A model generated the notes under the pieces. It worked only from the letters and a program-made list of their open reading frames with translations. It did not search any database and was not told where the DNA came from. The translations under genes and the position numbers were made by a program. A stretch of DNA of 64,000 bases from Hydrogenophaga sp. (GTDB lineage: Bacteria > Pseudomonadota > Gammaproteobacteria > Burkholderiales > Burkholderiaceae_C): positions 51,395 through 115,394 of the forward strand of contig DYIC01000001.1 in NCBI GenBank assembly GCA_020723845.1. Reading direction: 5' to 3'. Below are positions 7,436 through 16,855 of this stretch, piece after piece. Position 1 is the first letter of the stretch, and every line of letters starts with the position of its first letter.

Positions 7436-8467
7436 TTAGCCGACGACCACCGCGGCACCATCGCCGCGCGGGGCGATGGTGCCGATGCGGTAGACCGTCT
7501 CGCCTTGGGCGGCCAGCGTCGCCGCAGTGGCGTCGGCGTGCGTGGGGTCGACGATGACCACCATGCCGATGCCGTTGTTGAAGGTGCGGTTCATCTCGTG
7601 GTCGTCGATACCCGCGGTGCGCTGCAGCCACGCGAACAGCTCGGTCTGCGGCCAGCTGCCCTTGACCAGGTGCGCCGCCAGCCCGTCGGGCAGCACGCGC
7701 GGGATGTTTTCCAGCAGGCCGCCGCCGGTGATGTGCGCCAGCGCTTTGATGGGGTGCTGCTGGAGCGCGGCGAGCACGGGTTTGACGTACAGGCGGGTGG
7801 GCGCCATGATCGCCTCGCGGAACGGGCGCCCGTCCAGCGTGGTGGGCAGGTCGTGCCCCGCGCGTTCGATGCACTTGCGCACGAGGCTAAAGCCGTTGGA
7901 GTGCACGCCGCTGGAGGCCAGCCCCAGCACCACGTCGCCCGCGCAGACGTCGGCGCCGGTGAGGATGCGCGATTTTTCGACCACGCCGACGCAAAAGCCC
8001 GCCAGGTCGTACTCGCCCGGAGGGTACATGCCGGGCATCTCCGCCGTCTCGCCGCCGATGAGTGCGCAGCCTGATTCTTCGCAGCCGCGCGCGATGCCGC
8101 CCACGACCCGCGCCGCGGTGTCGACATCCAGTTTGCCGCAGGCGAAATAGTCGAGAAAGAACAGCGGCTCGGCGCCTTGCACCAGCACGTCGTTGACGCT
8201 CATGGCCACCAGGTCGATGCCGACGGTGTCGTGCATATTCCAGGCGAAGGCGAGCTTGAGTTTGGTGCCGACGCCGTCGGTGCCACTGACGAGTACCGGC
8301 TCACGGTAGCGCCGGGGAACCTCGAACAGGGCACCAAAGCCGCCGATGCCGGCCAGCACGCCATCGCGCAGGGTGCGTCGTGCCAGCGGTTTGATGCGCT
8401 CGACCAGCGCGTCCCCGGCATCGATGTCGACGCCGGCATCCTTGTAAGAAAGCGGTGTGGTGTTCAT
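7436..8467 (-). CDS. purM: Phosphoribosylformylglycinamidine cyclo-ligase (AIR synthetase)
   Basis: Fifth step of purine synthesis: ATP-dependent closure of FGAM to AIR. The 343-residue protein starts [19 protein letters not shown] and carries the PurM motifs [32 protein letters not shown] and [13 protein letters not shown] longer in-frame start exists but adds 28 residues with no family similarity. A TACAAT hexamer on the minus strand at 8489-8494 gives a plausible short leader. It is divergent from the PerM-family gene, the usual Burkholderiales arrangement. Confidence 0.97.
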   Translation of the reverse strand: MNTTPLSYKDAGVDIDAGDALVERIKPLARRTLRDGVLAGIGGFGALFEVPRRYREPVLVSGTDGVGTKLKLAFAWNMHDTVGIDLVAMSVNDVLVQGAEPLFFLDYFACGKLDVDTAARVVGGIARGCEESGCALIGGETAEMPGMYPPGEYDLAGFCVGVVEKSRILTGADVCAGDVVLGLASSGVHSNGFSLVRKCIERAGHDLPTTLDGRPFREAIMAPTRLYVKPVLAALQQHPIKALAHITGGGLLENIPRVLPDGLAAHLVKGSWPQTELFAWLQRTAGIDDHEMNRTFNNGIGMVVIVDPTHADATAATLAAQGETVYRIGTIAPRGDGAAVVVG

Positions 8468-8488
8468 GGGGTCGGTAGAATCCCCACG

Positions 8489-8494
8489 ATTGTA
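8489..8494 (-). promoter_or_regulatory. Candidate -10 box for purM
   Basis: TACAAT on the minus strand, 21 bases from the purM ATG. The -35 region is poor. No obvious PurR-like palindrome is seen in the 82-bp purM/PerM gap. Confidence 0.4.
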
Positions 8495-8549
8495 CGGGCG
8501 TCCCGACCCCCGGGGCCCGCAAGCGCGCTGTGCTGCTGCCACCCCTGCC

Positions 8550-9650
8550 ATGCTGACCGAATCTCAACGACACGCCCTGCTGTGGCTGGCGCTGGCCGTC
8601 GCCGCCTGGTGGGGCGTGTCGGTGCTGGCGCCGGTGCTGCTGCCATTCGTGGTGGCGGCGGTGCTGGCCTATGCCTTGCAGCCCGCGGTGGCGTGGCTGG
8701 CGGCGCACCGGGTGCCGCGCGCGCTGGGGGCGGGCCTGGCCATCGCGCTGCTGATGCTGCTGTTGCTGGCGGTGGCCTTCATCATCGTGCCCGTGGTCAG
8801 CCAGCAGTGGCCCCTGTTGCGCGAGCAGATTCCCGCGCTGCTGGAACGGCTCAATGCCTGGCTGGTGCCGCTGTTGCGGCGCCACGGGATCGATTTGTCG
8901 ATCGATGTCGATGGGGTGCGGGCCTTGTTGCGGCGCATGGTCAGCGGCCACGAGGATCAGTTGCTCGAGCACGTGCTGGCGTCGCTGCGCATCGGCGGCA
9001 GCGCGCTGCTAGCGCTGCTGGGCAACCTGGTGCTCATGCCGGTGGTGGCGTATTACTTGCTGTTGGATTGGGACGCGGTGGTGGCGCGCAGCGCCGCGCT
9101 GGTGCCGCCCGCGTGGCGATCTTCGGTGGGGCGTTTTTTGGCCGATGTGGACGCGGTGCTGGGCCAATATTTGCGGGGGCAACTGCTGGTCATGGGCATC
9201 ATGGCCGTGTTCTACGCGGCGGGGCTGTGGTTGGCGGGGCTGCAATTGGCGGTACCGATTGGGGTCTTCACCGGGTTGGCGATGTTCGTGCCCTACTTGG
9301 GCTACGGGATCGGCCTGGTGCTGGCGCTGCTGGCGGCGCTGCTGCAATTCCAGAGTCTGGGGGGCGTGTTGCTGGTGGTGGCGGTCTATGCAGTGGGGCA
9401 GGTGGTGGAGAGCTTCTTCCTGACCCCGCGTTTGGTGGGCGAGCGCATCGGCCTGCATCCGATCGCGGTCATCTTCGCCCTCATGGCGTTTGGGCACTTG
9501 TTCGGGTTCGTCGGCGTGTTGATCGCGTTGCCGGCTTCCGCCGTGTTGTTGGTGGCGGTGCGCCGGTTGCAAGTGCTGTATGTGCGCAGCCCGCTGTATC
9601 GCGAGCGGCGGGCAGCGGCGGGGGCCGGACGCGCGGGGCAGGAGGACTAA
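8550..9650 (+). CDS. AI-2E/PerM family membrane transporter
   Basis: A 366-residue integral membrane protein of the autoinducer-2 exporter-like (PF01594) family. It has two or three N-terminal helices, an amphipathic middle region with the family-typical helix ([18 protein letters not shown]), and the conserved C-terminal segments [16 protein letters not shown]-like [44 protein letters not shown] and [11 protein letters not shown]. Substrate cannot be inferred. It heads a PerM-hda-HAD-pcnB-folK operon; the hda start follows its stop by one base and the hda ribosome binding site lies inside this gene. Confidence 0.9.
   Translation: MLTESQRHALLWLALAVAAWWGVSVLAPVLLPFVVAAVLAYALQPAVAWLAAHRVPRALGAGLAIALLMLLLLAVAFIIVPVVSQQWPLLREQIPALLERLNAWLVPLLRRHGIDLSIDVDGVRALLRRMVSGHEDQLLEHVLASLRIGGSALLALLGNLVLMPVVAYYLLLDWDAVVARSAALVPPAWRSSVGRFLADVDAVLGQYLRGQLLVMGIMAVFYAAGLWLAGLQLAVPIGVFTGLAMFVPYLGYGIGLVLALLAALLQFQSLGGVLLVVAVYAVGQVVESFFLTPRLVGERIGLHPIAVIFALMAFGHLFGFVGVLIALPASAVLLVAVRRLQVLYVRSPLYRERRAAAGAGRAGQED
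9640..9645 (+). promoter_or_regulatory. hda ribosome binding site inside the PerM gene
   Basis: A perfect AGGAGG, six bases before the hda GTG, overlaps the last codons of the PerM-family gene. It decides the GTG start of hda and couples the two genes. Confidence 0.7.
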
Positions 9651-9651
9651 A

Positions 9652-10338
9652 GTGGAGCAGCTCGTGCTCGACCTGGGATTGGCGCCCCAGCCGACGCTGG
9701 CCAATTTCGTGCCCGACGGCAACGAGTCCGCTTGGGAGTACCTGCGTGTGTGGCTGCAGGGTAGCCCCCGCTCGCCGCTGCCGCTGTACCTTTGGGGCCC
9801 CACTGGCAGCGGCAAGACCCATTTGTTGCGTGCCGTTGCGCTGGCGCTGCAGGCGCGTGGCGAGGCGGTAGGCTGGCTTGCACCCGACGTCCACGCGCCG
9901 GGGCCGTTCGACGAGCGCTGGTCGGCGGTGCTGTTCGACGACGTGCATCGGTACACGACCGAGCAGCAGGCGGCGGCGTTCAATTGGTTCGTCAACGCCC
10001 AGTCACCCGCCAGCGGCGGCCAGCGCGCCGTGCTGGCCAGCGGGGATCGCCCCCCGGCCGACCTGCCGCTGCGCGACGATCTGCGCAGCCGCCTGGGCTG
10101 GGGTCATGTCTTCCAACTGCAGCCGCTGGACGAGCGCGCCCGCCGTGCCGTGTTGCGTCGCGCGGCCGATGCGCGTGGCGTCGCGCTATCCGATGAGGTG
10201 ATCGATTTTCTGCTCAGCCGCTTCGCGCGTGACCTGTCCAGTTTGATGGCCTTGCTCGATCGCCTGGACGGCTACGCGCTGCGCACCCAGCGCGCCATCA
10301 CCATTCCACTGGTGCGCGCCATGCTCGCGACCGATTGA
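9652..10338 (+). CDS. hda: DnaA regulatory inactivator Hda
   Basis: AAA+ DnaA homologue (228 residues, no DNA-binding domain) that works with the beta clamp to stimulate DnaA-ATP hydrolysis and limit initiation. The N-terminus MEQLVLDLGLAPQPTLANFV contains the clamp-binding QLVLDL motif. It is followed by Walker A GPTGSGKT, a Walker B region (AVLFDDVHRYT) and a sensor/arginine-finger region. The start is a GTG with a strong AGGAGG at 9640-9645, six bases upstream. The stop overlaps the next ATG by one base. Confidence 0.93.
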   Translation: MEQLVLDLGLAPQPTLANFVPDGNESAWEYLRVWLQGSPRSPLPLYLWGPTGSGKTHLLRAVALALQARGEAVGWLAPDVHAPGPFDERWSAVLFDDVHRYTTEQQAAAFNWFVNAQSPASGGQRAVLASGDRPPADLPLRDDLRSRLGWGHVFQLQPLDERARRAVLRRAADARGVALSDEVIDFLLSRFARDLSSLMALLDRLDGYALRTQRAITIPLVRAMLATD

Positions 10339-11093
10339 TGTTGTCGATGTCGTCTGCTTCCTCCTCTGTTTCGCCTGTGGCAGCGCCGCCTGCTGCTTCC
10401 ACCTTGCGCGATGGGCGCATCGCCGTTGCGCTGTTCGACCTCGACCACACGTTGCTGCCGCTCGACTCCGACTATGCGTGGGGTGAGTTCACCACGCGCA
10501 TCGGCTGGACCGATCCGCAAGACTTCACGCGCCGCAACGATGCGTTCTTTGCCGACTACCAGGCGGGGCGGCTGGACGTGCATGCCTATGTGCGCTTTGC
10601 CACCGAGGCGGTGCGCCTGCGCGGGCCGCAGGCCGCGGCGCAGGCGCACGCGCGCTTCATGGCCGAGGTGATCGCGCCCGCCATCCGGCCCGAGGCGCGT
10701 GCCCTGGTTGCGGCCCACCGCGAGCGTGGCGAGCGCATCGCCATCGTCACCGCGACCAACGCCTTCGTCACGCGCCCAATCGCGCATGCGTTCGGGGTGG
10801 ATGCACTCATCGCCGTGGAGCTGGCGCGTGGGCCCGACGGCTGGATCACCGGCGAGATCGACGGCGTGCCCTCGTTTCGCGAGGGCAAGGTCACGCGCGT
10901 GGCGCAGTGGCTGGCGCAGCAGGGCTTGGGCTGGGACGACGTGCACGTGACGTTTTATTCGGACTCCACCAACGACCTGCCCCTGCTGGAGCGTGCCGAC
11001 GTCCCCGTGGCGACCAACCCCAGCGCGGGCTTGCGCGAGCTGGCGCGTGCGCGCGGCTGGCGCATCCTCGACCTCTTCGAACCCCACCCATGA
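10338..11093 (+). CDS. HAD-superfamily hydrolase, subfamily IB (SerB-like)
   Basis: A 251-residue HAD-IB phosphatase. Motif I is FDLDHTLLPLD (residues about 30-40, DxDxT), motif II is IVTATN, and motif III/IV are FREGKV and YSDSTNDLPLLE. The cap resembles SerB/phosphoserine-phosphatase-like proteins and the substrate is unknown. A Ser/Ala-rich stretch precedes the domain. The ATG overlaps the hda stop (TGATG), and its own stop overlaps the pcnB start (ATGA), so it is locked into this operon as in related Burkholderiales. Confidence 0.9.
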   Translation: MLSMSSASSSVSPVAAPPAASTLRDGRIAVALFDLDHTLLPLDSDYAWGEFTTRIGWTDPQDFTRRNDAFFADYQAGRLDVHAYVRFATEAVRLRGPQAAAQAHARFMAEVIAPAIRPEARALVAAHRERGERIAIVTATNAFVTRPIAHAFGVDALIAVELARGPDGWITGEIDGVPSFREGKVTRVAQWLAQQGLGWDDVHVTFYSDSTNDLPLLERADVPVATNPSAGLRELARARGWRILDLFEPHP

Positions 11094-12559
11094 TCAAGAC
11101 CCTGATCGACAAACTGCTCGACAAGACCGTGCGTCCGACGTTGCGCCGTTCGCGCTTTGGCAAGCGGCAGGACGTGCCGGCCACGGTGCATGGCATCGAC
11201 CCGTCGCTGGTCGACGGGCGCGCCATCGACGTCGTGCGCACGCTCAAGCGGGCCGGCTACGAGGCCTACATCGTCGGCGGCGCGGTGCGCGACTTGCTGC
11301 TGGGCCTGCGACCCAAGGATTTCGACGTCGCCACCAACGCCACGCCAGAACAGGTCAAGGCGCTGTTTCGGCGCGCCTTCATCATCGGGCGGCGCTTTCG
11401 CATCGTGCACGTGGTGTTTGGCCGCGGCCGCGAGCACGAGGTGATCGAGGTCTCGACCTTTCGCGCCTATCTGGATGCCAACGCCGCCGAGGCCGTGGCG
11501 GGCGACGAGCGCAGCCACAAGCGAGAGCTGGCCGGCGTGTCGCACGCGGTCGATGCCAGTGGCCGCGTGCTGCGCGACAACGTTTGGGGCCCGATCGAGC
11601 AGGATGCGGCGCGGCGCGATTTCACCATCAATGCCATGTACTACGACCCGGAGACCGAAACCGTGGTCGATTTCCACCACGGCATTCGCGACGCGCGCAA
11701 GCGCGTGCTGCGCATGATCGGCGACCCCGCGACCCGCTACCGCGAGGATCCGGTGCGCATCGTGCGCGCGGTGCGCTTCGCAGCCAAGCTCAGCCACCTG
11801 GGTTTCAAGCTCGATGAGAAAACCCGCGCGCCCATGCTGCCGTGCTTGCCGCTGCTGGCGGACGTGCCGCCGAGCCGATTGTTCGACGAGATGCTCAAGC
11901 TGCTGCAGACGGGGCACGCGATCGCCAGCATCGAGGCGCTGCGGGCCAACGGGCTGGCGCGCGGCATCTATCCGCTGCTGGACGTGGTGGTGGCGCGCGG
12001 CGACGAACCCTTCGTGCGCGCGGCGCTGCTGGACACCGACCGGCGGGTGGCCGAAGGCAAGCCCGTCGCGCCGAGCTTTTTGCTGGCGTGCGTGCTGTGG
12101 CAGGACGTGCGTGCCGCGTGGCAGCGCCGCTTGGGCGAGGGCGTGCCGACGTTCCCGGCGCTGGCGGAAGCGGTGGACGAGGTGTTCGAGTCGCGCATCG
12201 GCGACGTCTCCGGGCGCGGCAAGCTGGGCGCCGACATGCGCGAGATCTGGATGATGCAGCCGCGCTTCGACAAGCGCACGGGGCAAAGCCCCTTCACGCT
12301 GGTGGAGCAGCCGCGGTTTCGGGCGGGTTTTGACTTTTTGCGCCTGCGCGCTCAGGTGGGCGAGGTGGAGGAGGAGTTGGCCCACTGGTGGGAAACCTTC
12401 AGCCTGGCGGGCGAGGCAGTGCGGCGCGACATGATCGAGGCCATCCGGCTGGAGCAACAGCGCAGCAAAACCCCGGGCAAGCGCCCGCGGCGCCGCCGCA
12501 AACCCGCCGCCGGGGGCGGTAGCGCGGCAGAGGCAGCGGGGCCTGTCCCCGATGCGTGA
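11090..12559 (+). CDS. pcnB: Poly(A) polymerase I
   Basis: Adds poly(A) to RNA 3' ends to promote decay. The 489-residue class II nucleotidyltransferase carries IVGGAVRDLLLGLRPKDFDVAT with catalytic Asp residues, the RRFRIVHV region, RDFTINAMYYD and the RNA-binding RYREDPVRIVRAVRFAAKL. The C-terminus ends in an Arg/Lys-rich tail (KRPRRRRKP) typical of PcnB rather than a CCA-adding enzyme. It overlaps the HAD gene by four bases and folK by eight. Confidence 0.94.
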   Translation: MIKTLIDKLLDKTVRPTLRRSRFGKRQDVPATVHGIDPSLVDGRAIDVVRTLKRAGYEAYIVGGAVRDLLLGLRPKDFDVATNATPEQVKALFRRAFIIGRRFRIVHVVFGRGREHEVIEVSTFRAYLDANAAEAVAGDERSHKRELAGVSHAVDASGRVLRDNVWGPIEQDAARRDFTINAMYYDPETETVVDFHHGIRDARKRVLRMIGDPATRYREDPVRIVRAVRFAAKLSHLGFKLDEKTRAPMLPCLPLLADVPPSRLFDEMLKLLQTGHAIASIEALRANGLARGIYPLLDVVVARGDEPFVRAALLDTDRRVAEGKPVAPSFLLACVLWQDVRAAWQRRLGEGVPTFPALAEAVDEVFESRIGDVSGRGKLGADMREIWMMQPRFDKRTGQSPFTLVEQPRFRAGFDFLRLRAQVGEVEEELAHWWETFSLAGEAVRRDMIEAIRLEQQRSKTPGKRPRRRRKPAAGGGSAAEAAGPVPDA

Positions 12560-13040
12560 GGCGGTCACGGCCTACATCGGGGTCGGCGCCAACCTGGGCG
12601 AGCCGGAAGCGCAGGTGCGCACGGCGCTGCGCTGGCTCGACGAGCTGCCGCAGTCGCAGCGGGTAGCGGTCTCCAGCCTGTGGCGCACCGCGCCCTGGCA
12701 GGCCAGCGGCCCGGACTACTGCAATGCCGTCGCGGCCGTGTCGACGCGGTTGACGGCGCCGGACCTGCTGGCCGCACTGCAGGCGCTGGAAGCGCGCGCG
12801 GGTCGCGAGCGCCCATACCCCAATGCGCCGCGCACGCTCGACCTCGATCTGTTGCTCTACGGCCAGGCGCGTATCGCCTCGCCCGACTTGACCGTGCCGC
12901 ACCCGCGCCTGTGGGCGCGCGCGTTCGTGCTGGTGCCGCTGGCCGAGGTGGCGCCCGCGTTGGTGCCCGCACACGCCCTACAGGCGGTGGCGGGGCAGGG
13001 CATCGAGCGCTGGGCCTCGGGTGGGGCCTCAGGCGGCTAA
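12552..13040 (+). CDS. folK: 2-amino-4-hydroxy-6-hydroxymethyldihydropteridine pyrophosphokinase
   Basis: Transfers pyrophosphate to the pterin in folate synthesis. The 162-residue protein shows the HPPK signatures [10 protein letters not shown] near the N-terminus, [10 protein letters not shown], and [15 protein letters not shown], followed by the [21 protein letters not shown] segment. It overlaps the end of pcnB by eight bases. Its stop overlaps the convergent pdxH stop in the shared sequence CTAA. Confidence 0.95.
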   Translation: MREAVTAYIGVGANLGEPEAQVRTALRWLDELPQSQRVAVSSLWRTAPWQASGPDYCNAVAAVSTRLTAPDLLAALQALEARAGRERPYPNAPRTLDLDLLLYGQARIASPDLTVPHPRLWARAFVLVPLAEVAPALVPAHALQAVAGQGIERWASGGASGG

Positions 13041-13669
13041 GGGGCCAGCCGCTCGCGTACCCACCGCCCGTTGTCGAGCCGGTAGCGCAGCCGGTCGTGC
13101 AGGCGGCTCTTGCGGCCCTGCCAGAACTCCCAGGCGTCGGGCTTGAGCCGGTAGCCACCCCAGTGCGGCGGGCGTGGCGGGTTCAGTAGAAACTGCGCTG
13201 CGTACTTGGCCGCGTTGGCCACCAGCACCGCGCGGCTGTCGATGACTTGGCTTTGTGGGCTGGCCCAGGCGCCGATGCGGTGGTCCAGCGGGCGGCTGGC
13301 AAAGTAGGCGTCGCTTTCTTCGGGGGAGACCTTTTCCACCACGCCCTCGATGCGTACCACGCGCTCGAGCTCCACCCAGTGAAACTGCAGCGCGGCATAG
13401 GGGTTGCCGGCCAGTTCGCGCCCCTTGCGGCTGTCATAGTTGGTGTACCAGACGATGCCGCGCTCGTCGTAGCCTTTGATGAGCACGACGCGCGTGCTGG
13501 GGCGCAGGTCGCTGCCCACGGTGGCCAGTGTCATCGCGTTGGGCTCGGGCAGCTCGGCGCGGATGGCTTCGTGCAACCACTGCTCGAACTGCCGCAGCGG
13601 GTCGGCGTGCGAGGCGTCCTCGCTCAGCTCGGCTTTTTCGTAACTCTTGCGCAGCGCAGCGATATCCAT
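13037..13669 (-). CDS. pdxH: Pyridoxamine/pyridoxine 5'-phosphate oxidase
   Basis: FMN-dependent oxidase that completes pyridoxal phosphate synthesis. The 210-residue protein starts [17 protein letters not shown] and has the PdxH motifs [45 protein letters not shown], and the C-terminal [27 protein letters not shown] with substrate-binding Arg and His. A much longer in-frame start is rejected because the added part is low-complexity Arg/Ala/Pro. A CATACT hexamer ends 7 nt before the ATG. Confidence 0.96.
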   Translation of the reverse strand: MDIAALRKSYEKAELSEDASHADPLRQFEQWLHEAIRAELPEPNAMTLATVGSDLRPSTRVVLIKGYDERGIVWYTNYDSRKGRELAGNPYAALQFHWVELERVVRIEGVVEKVSPEESDAYFASRPLDHRIGAWASPQSQVIDSRAVLVANAAKYAAQFLLNPPRPPHWGGYRLKPDAWEFWQGRKSRLHDRLRYRLDNGRWVRERLAP

Positions 13670-13676
13670 GCCCGAG

Positions 13677-13721
13677 AGTATGGCACGCGGGCCTTGTGCC
13701 GCGCCGCGGTCGGGGGATAAT
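13677..13721. promoter_or_regulatory. Divergent -10 boxes of pdxH (minus) and yceD (plus)
   Basis: In the 59-bp gap, CATACT on the minus strand (13677-13682) ends 7 nt from the pdxH ATG, and GATAAT on the plus strand (13716-13721) ends 7 nt from the yceD ATG. TTGTGC at 13694-13699 gives a 16-bp spacing for the plus-strand box. Neither gene has a Shine-Dalgarno sequence, which suggests leaderless transcripts. Confidence 0.5.
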
Positions 13722-13728
13722 CGCGTCC

Positions 13729-14367
13729 ATGTCCATGCCCGCTTCCGACCCCGCCGACACCCGCCACGACTGGATCGACGTCGAGGCCTTGGCGCGCCGC
13801 GCCAAGCCGCTTGCGGGGCGTTTTGCACTGTCCCGGCTGCCGCGCCTGCTGCTCGACGCGCCCGGGCTGCCGGGCAGGGATCCCGCAGCGATCGACTGGC
13901 ACGTCCGCGCCGAGTGGCGCGATCCGCCGCCCGCGGTGACGGCGGCCGTGCGGGCATTGGCGGGCGGCCGGCGCGCGGCCGTGCCGCGTCAGCTCTGGCT
14001 GCACCTGCGCTTGGCAGGCGCAGTGCCACTGGTGTGTCAGCGTTGCCTGGAGCCGTACTGGCAGCCGCTCGCGGTGGATCGCTGGTTTCGCTTCGTGGCC
14101 GATGAGGCGACCGCCGAGGCCGAAGACGAGTCGTGCGAAGAAGACTTGCTGGTACTGGCGGGGACGCGCTACCCGTTGCGCGAGTTGGTGGAAGACGAGT
14201 TGCTGCTGGCAGCGCCGTTGGTGCCCATGCACGACGCCTGCCCGCACCCGATTGCCCTGACCAGCGGGGAGGTGCTGACGCCTGCCGCCGCAGACGGGGA
14301 CGAATCGGCCGAGGCGCGACGCCGTCCCTTCGAGGTGCTAGCCGCCCTCAAAGCGCGTCGGCCCTGA
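13729..14367 (+). CDS. yceD: DUF177 / YceD family protein
   Basis: A 212-residue DUF177 protein, a conserved partner of rpmF implicated in 23S rRNA maturation by work on plant and bacterial homologues. The family Cys pair is visible in [11 protein letters not shown], with a further Cys in HDACPHP. The acidic [12 protein letters not shown] and the [22 protein letters not shown] segment are characteristic. I chose the first ATG (MSMPASD); an ATG two codons later is equally possible. GATAAT ends 7 nt upstream. Next is rpmF, 82 bp downstream, with its own promoter. Confidence 0.9.
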   Translation: MSMPASDPADTRHDWIDVEALARRAKPLAGRFALSRLPRLLLDAPGLPGRDPAAIDWHVRAEWRDPPPAVTAAVRALAGGRRAAVPRQLWLHLRLAGAVPLVCQRCLEPYWQPLAVDRWFRFVADEATAEAEDESCEEDLLVLAGTRYPLRELVEDELLLAAPLVPMHDACPHPIALTSGEVLTPAAADGDESAEARRRPFEVLAALKARRP

Positions 14368-14374
14368 GGGCGCG

Positions 14375-14404
14375 TTGCCCCGATGACGGGCGGCCGTCTA
14401 TAAT
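14375..14404 (+). promoter_or_regulatory. rpmF promoter
   Basis: TTGCCC (14375-14380) and a perfect TATAAT (14399-14404) are 18 bp apart, in the gap after yceD. It gives an mRNA leader of about 40 nt and an AGGAG-type site before rpmF. It probably drives the L32 and fatty-acid genes. Confidence 0.75.
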
Positions 14405-14449
14405 GCGGGGTTTTCCTAGACTATCCTTGTCTTTTTCCAGGAGCCGATC

Positions 14450-14632
14450 ATGGCCGTTCAGCAGAACAAAAAGTCGCCGTCCAAGCGCGGCATGCACCGC
14501 TCGCACAACGCGCTGTCGGTGCCTGGGATCGCCGTTGAGCCCACCACGGGCGAGACGCACCTGCGCCACCACATCAGCCCCAACGGCTTTTATCGCGGCC
14601 GTCAGGTGCTCAAGAACAAGTCCGAGGCTTGA
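14450..14632 (+). CDS. rpmF: 50S ribosomal protein L32
   Basis: A 60-residue basic protein: [20 protein letters not shown] at the start and [15 protein letters not shown] near the end match L32 of Burkholderiales. The zinc-binding Cys residues of some L32 variants are absent, so this is the Cys-free form. CCAGGAG precedes the ATG. It is followed by plsX, the conserved link between ribosome and lipid synthesis. Confidence 0.97.
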   Translation: MAVQQNKKSPSKRGMHRSHNALSVPGIAVEPTTGETHLRHHISPNGFYRGRQVLKNKSEA

Positions 14633-14716
14633 TTTCCGCGACGGTTCCCGTCACGCGGGTGACGGTCGCGCGCCGAGGTGGGCGCAGCGGGCCGCCCGCG
14701 CGCGCATGAAGCCACC

Positions 14717-15769
14717 GTGATCCGGATTGCCGTCGACTGCATGGGGGGCGACCACGGCCCCTCGGTGACCCTGCCGGCTTGTGCCGCGTTTCTTGCCAGC
14801 CATCCCGAGGCGCGCTTGCTCTTGGTGGGTCGGCCCGACGCGTTGTCGTCGCTGCCTGCCGGGCTCGACGCTGCCCGTTGCAGCGTGGTGCACGCCTCCG
14901 AGGTCGTGGCGATGGACGATCCGGTCGAGGTGGCCCTGCGCCGCAAGAAGGACTCGTCCATGCGCGTGGCGATCGCGCAGGTCAAGGACGGGGCGGCCGA
15001 TGCGGCTGTGTCTGCTGGCAACACGGGGGCGCTGATGGCGATTGCGCGCTACGTGCTCAAAACGCTCGATGGCATCGACCGACCCGCCATCGCGACCCAA
15101 ATGCCCAACGCGGCCGGTGGGGCGACCACCGTGCTGGACCTGGGGGCCAATGTCGATTGCACCGCCGAGCACCTGTTGCAGTTCGCGGTCATGGGCTCGG
15201 CGCTCGTGGCCGCCAGCGGTCGCGAGAACCCGACCGTGGGGCTGCTCAATATCGGCGAAGAGGTCATCAAGGGCAACGACGTCATCAAGCGCGCGGGGCA
15301 GTTGCTGCGCGAGGCCGCCGCGCGCGGTGACCTGAACTTCCACGGCAACGTCGAAGGCAACGACATTTTCAAAGGCACGGTCGACATCGTCGTCTGCGAC
15401 GGGTTCGTCGGCAACGTCGCGCTCAAGGCCAGCGAGGGGCTGGCCAGCATGATCAGCACCTTTTTGCGCGAGGAGTTTGCGCGCAGCGCGTATGCGCGGC
15501 TGGCGGCGCTGGTGGCGTGGCCGGTGCTGATGCGCTTCAAGCGCCGGGTCGATCATCGGCGCTACAACGGCGCGGCGCTGCTGGGCTTGCGCGGCCTGGT
15601 GTTCAAGAGCCACGGCTCGGCCGACGCGTTTGCGTTCGAGCAGGCGCTGCGGCGTGCGTATGATGCGGCCGACGCCCGATTGCTGGATCGTGTGCAGCGT
15701 CGCATCGCCCACGCGGCCCCGTTGATGGCGACGGCCGCGCACGGGGTCGAGGCCGGCCCGTTTACTTGA
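14717..15769 (+). CDS. plsX: Phosphate acyltransferase PlsX
   Basis: Makes acyl-phosphate from acyl-ACP for phospholipid synthesis. The 350-residue protein contains [16 protein letters not shown] at the N-terminus, [33 protein letters not shown] and [16 protein letters not shown] placed the start at the GTG of VIRIAVD, which fits the family N-terminus; the upstream in-frame sequence is not conserved. It lies 84 bp after rpmF and 40 bp before fabH. Confidence 0.95.
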   Translation: MIRIAVDCMGGDHGPSVTLPACAAFLASHPEARLLLVGRPDALSSLPAGLDAARCSVVHASEVVAMDDPVEVALRRKKDSSMRVAIAQVKDGAADAAVSAGNTGALMAIARYVLKTLDGIDRPAIATQMPNAAGGATTVLDLGANVDCTAEHLLQFAVMGSALVAASGRENPTVGLLNIGEEVIKGNDVIKRAGQLLREAAARGDLNFHGNVEGNDIFKGTVDIVVCDGFVGNVALKASEGLASMISTFLREEFARSAYARLAALVAWPVLMRFKRRVDHRRYNGAALLGLRGLVFKSHGSADAFAFEQALRRAYDAADARLLDRVQRRIAHAAPLMATAAHGVEAGPFT

Positions 15770-15809
15770 GCAGGTCGTCCATGGTCTGTTGCCAACCACC
15801 GGAGCACCG

Positions 15810-16829
15810 ATGAGTCTGTACGCCCGCATCACTGGCACGGGCAGCCATTTGCCCCAGCGGCGCCTGACCAACCAGGACATGGCCGAGTGGCTCGCCCAGC
15901 GCGGGCTGCAGACGAGCGACGAGTGGATCGTCGAGCGCACGGGCATTCGCGCGCGCCACTTCGCCGCCGACGGTGAGATGGCGAGCGACTTGGCGCTGGC
16001 TGCCAGCCTGCGCGCCTTGCAGGCCGCGGGGCGCGAACCGCACGAGGTCGATCTGATCGTGCTGGCCACGTCCACTCCGGACATGGTGTTTCCGTCCACG
16101 GCCTCCATCCTGCAGCGCAAGCTGCACGAGGCCGCCAGCGCCCAGGGCGGGCGCGGGCCGATCGGTGCGCCCGCGTTCGACGTGCAGGCGGTGTGCACCG
16201 GTTTTATCTACGCGCTGACGGTGGCTGATGCGCTCATCCGTACCGGCACGGCACGCTGCGCGTTGGTGGTGGGGGCCGAGGTGTTTTCGCGTATCCTCGA
16301 CTTCGATGACCGCACGACCTGCGTGCTGTTTGGCGACGGCGCTGGCGCCGTGGTGCTGGAAGCCACCGAGCACGACGGCAGCGGCCCGGGCGTGCTGGCC
16401 ACCGACATCCACGCGGACGGTCGGCACACGGGCATCTTGTGTGTGCCCGGCGGGGTGGCCGGCGGGCAGGTGCTGGGTGAGCCGCTGCTGCGCATGGATG
16501 GGCAGGCGGTCTTCAAGCTGGCGGTGCATGTGCTGGAGGAGACGGCCCGCACCACGCTGGCCAAGGCGGGCAAGACCGAGGCCGACGTGGACTGGCTCAT
16601 CCCGCACCAGGCCAACATCCGCATCATGCAAAGCACGGCGCGCAAGCTGCGGCTGCCCATCGAGCGCGTGGTGGTCACGGTCGATCAGCACGGCAACACA
16701 TCGGCGGCCTCGATTCCGCTGGCGCTGGACCACGCGGTGCGCGCCGGCCGCATCCAGCCTGGCCAGCTGCTGCTGCTCGAAGGGGTCGGGGGCGGCTTTA
16801 CCTGGGGATCGGCCCTGGTGCGGGCATGA
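15810..16829 (+). CDS. fabH: Beta-ketoacyl-ACP synthase III
   Basis: Starts fatty-acid chains by condensing acetyl-CoA with malonyl-ACP. In the 339-residue protein the catalytic Cys is C129 (QAVCTGF), with the His in IPHQANIRI and the Asn in [11 protein letters not shown]. An insertion rich in Gly and Ala (about 107-120) before the active-site strand lengthens it relative to E. coli FabH. The start is the ATG of MSLYARITG, preceded by a GGAG; an earlier in-frame start adds seven residues without support. Confidence 0.96.
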   Translation: MSLYARITGTGSHLPQRRLTNQDMAEWLAQRGLQTSDEWIVERTGIRARHFAADGEMASDLALAASLRALQAAGREPHEVDLIVLATSTPDMVFPSTASILQRKLHEAASAQGGRGPIGAPAFDVQAVCTGFIYALTVADALIRTGTARCALVVGAEVFSRILDFDDRTTCVLFGDGAGAVVLEATEHDGSGPGVLATDIHADGRHTGILCVPGGVAGGQVLGEPLLRMDGQAVFKLAVHVLEETARTTLAKAGKTEADVDWLIPHQANIRIMQSTARKLRLPIERVVVTVDQHGNTSAASIPLALDHAVRAGRIQPGQLLLLEGVGGGFTWGSALVRA

Positions 16830-16855
16830 GGCGACGAACGACTCTAGGAGACACG

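Noticed and set aside
11090-12559. Calling the nucleotidyltransferase a CCA-adding enzyme.
   Set aside because: The basic C-terminal tail, the overall length and the hda-pcnB-folK context fit poly(A) polymerase I, and the tRNA genes here encode their own CCA.
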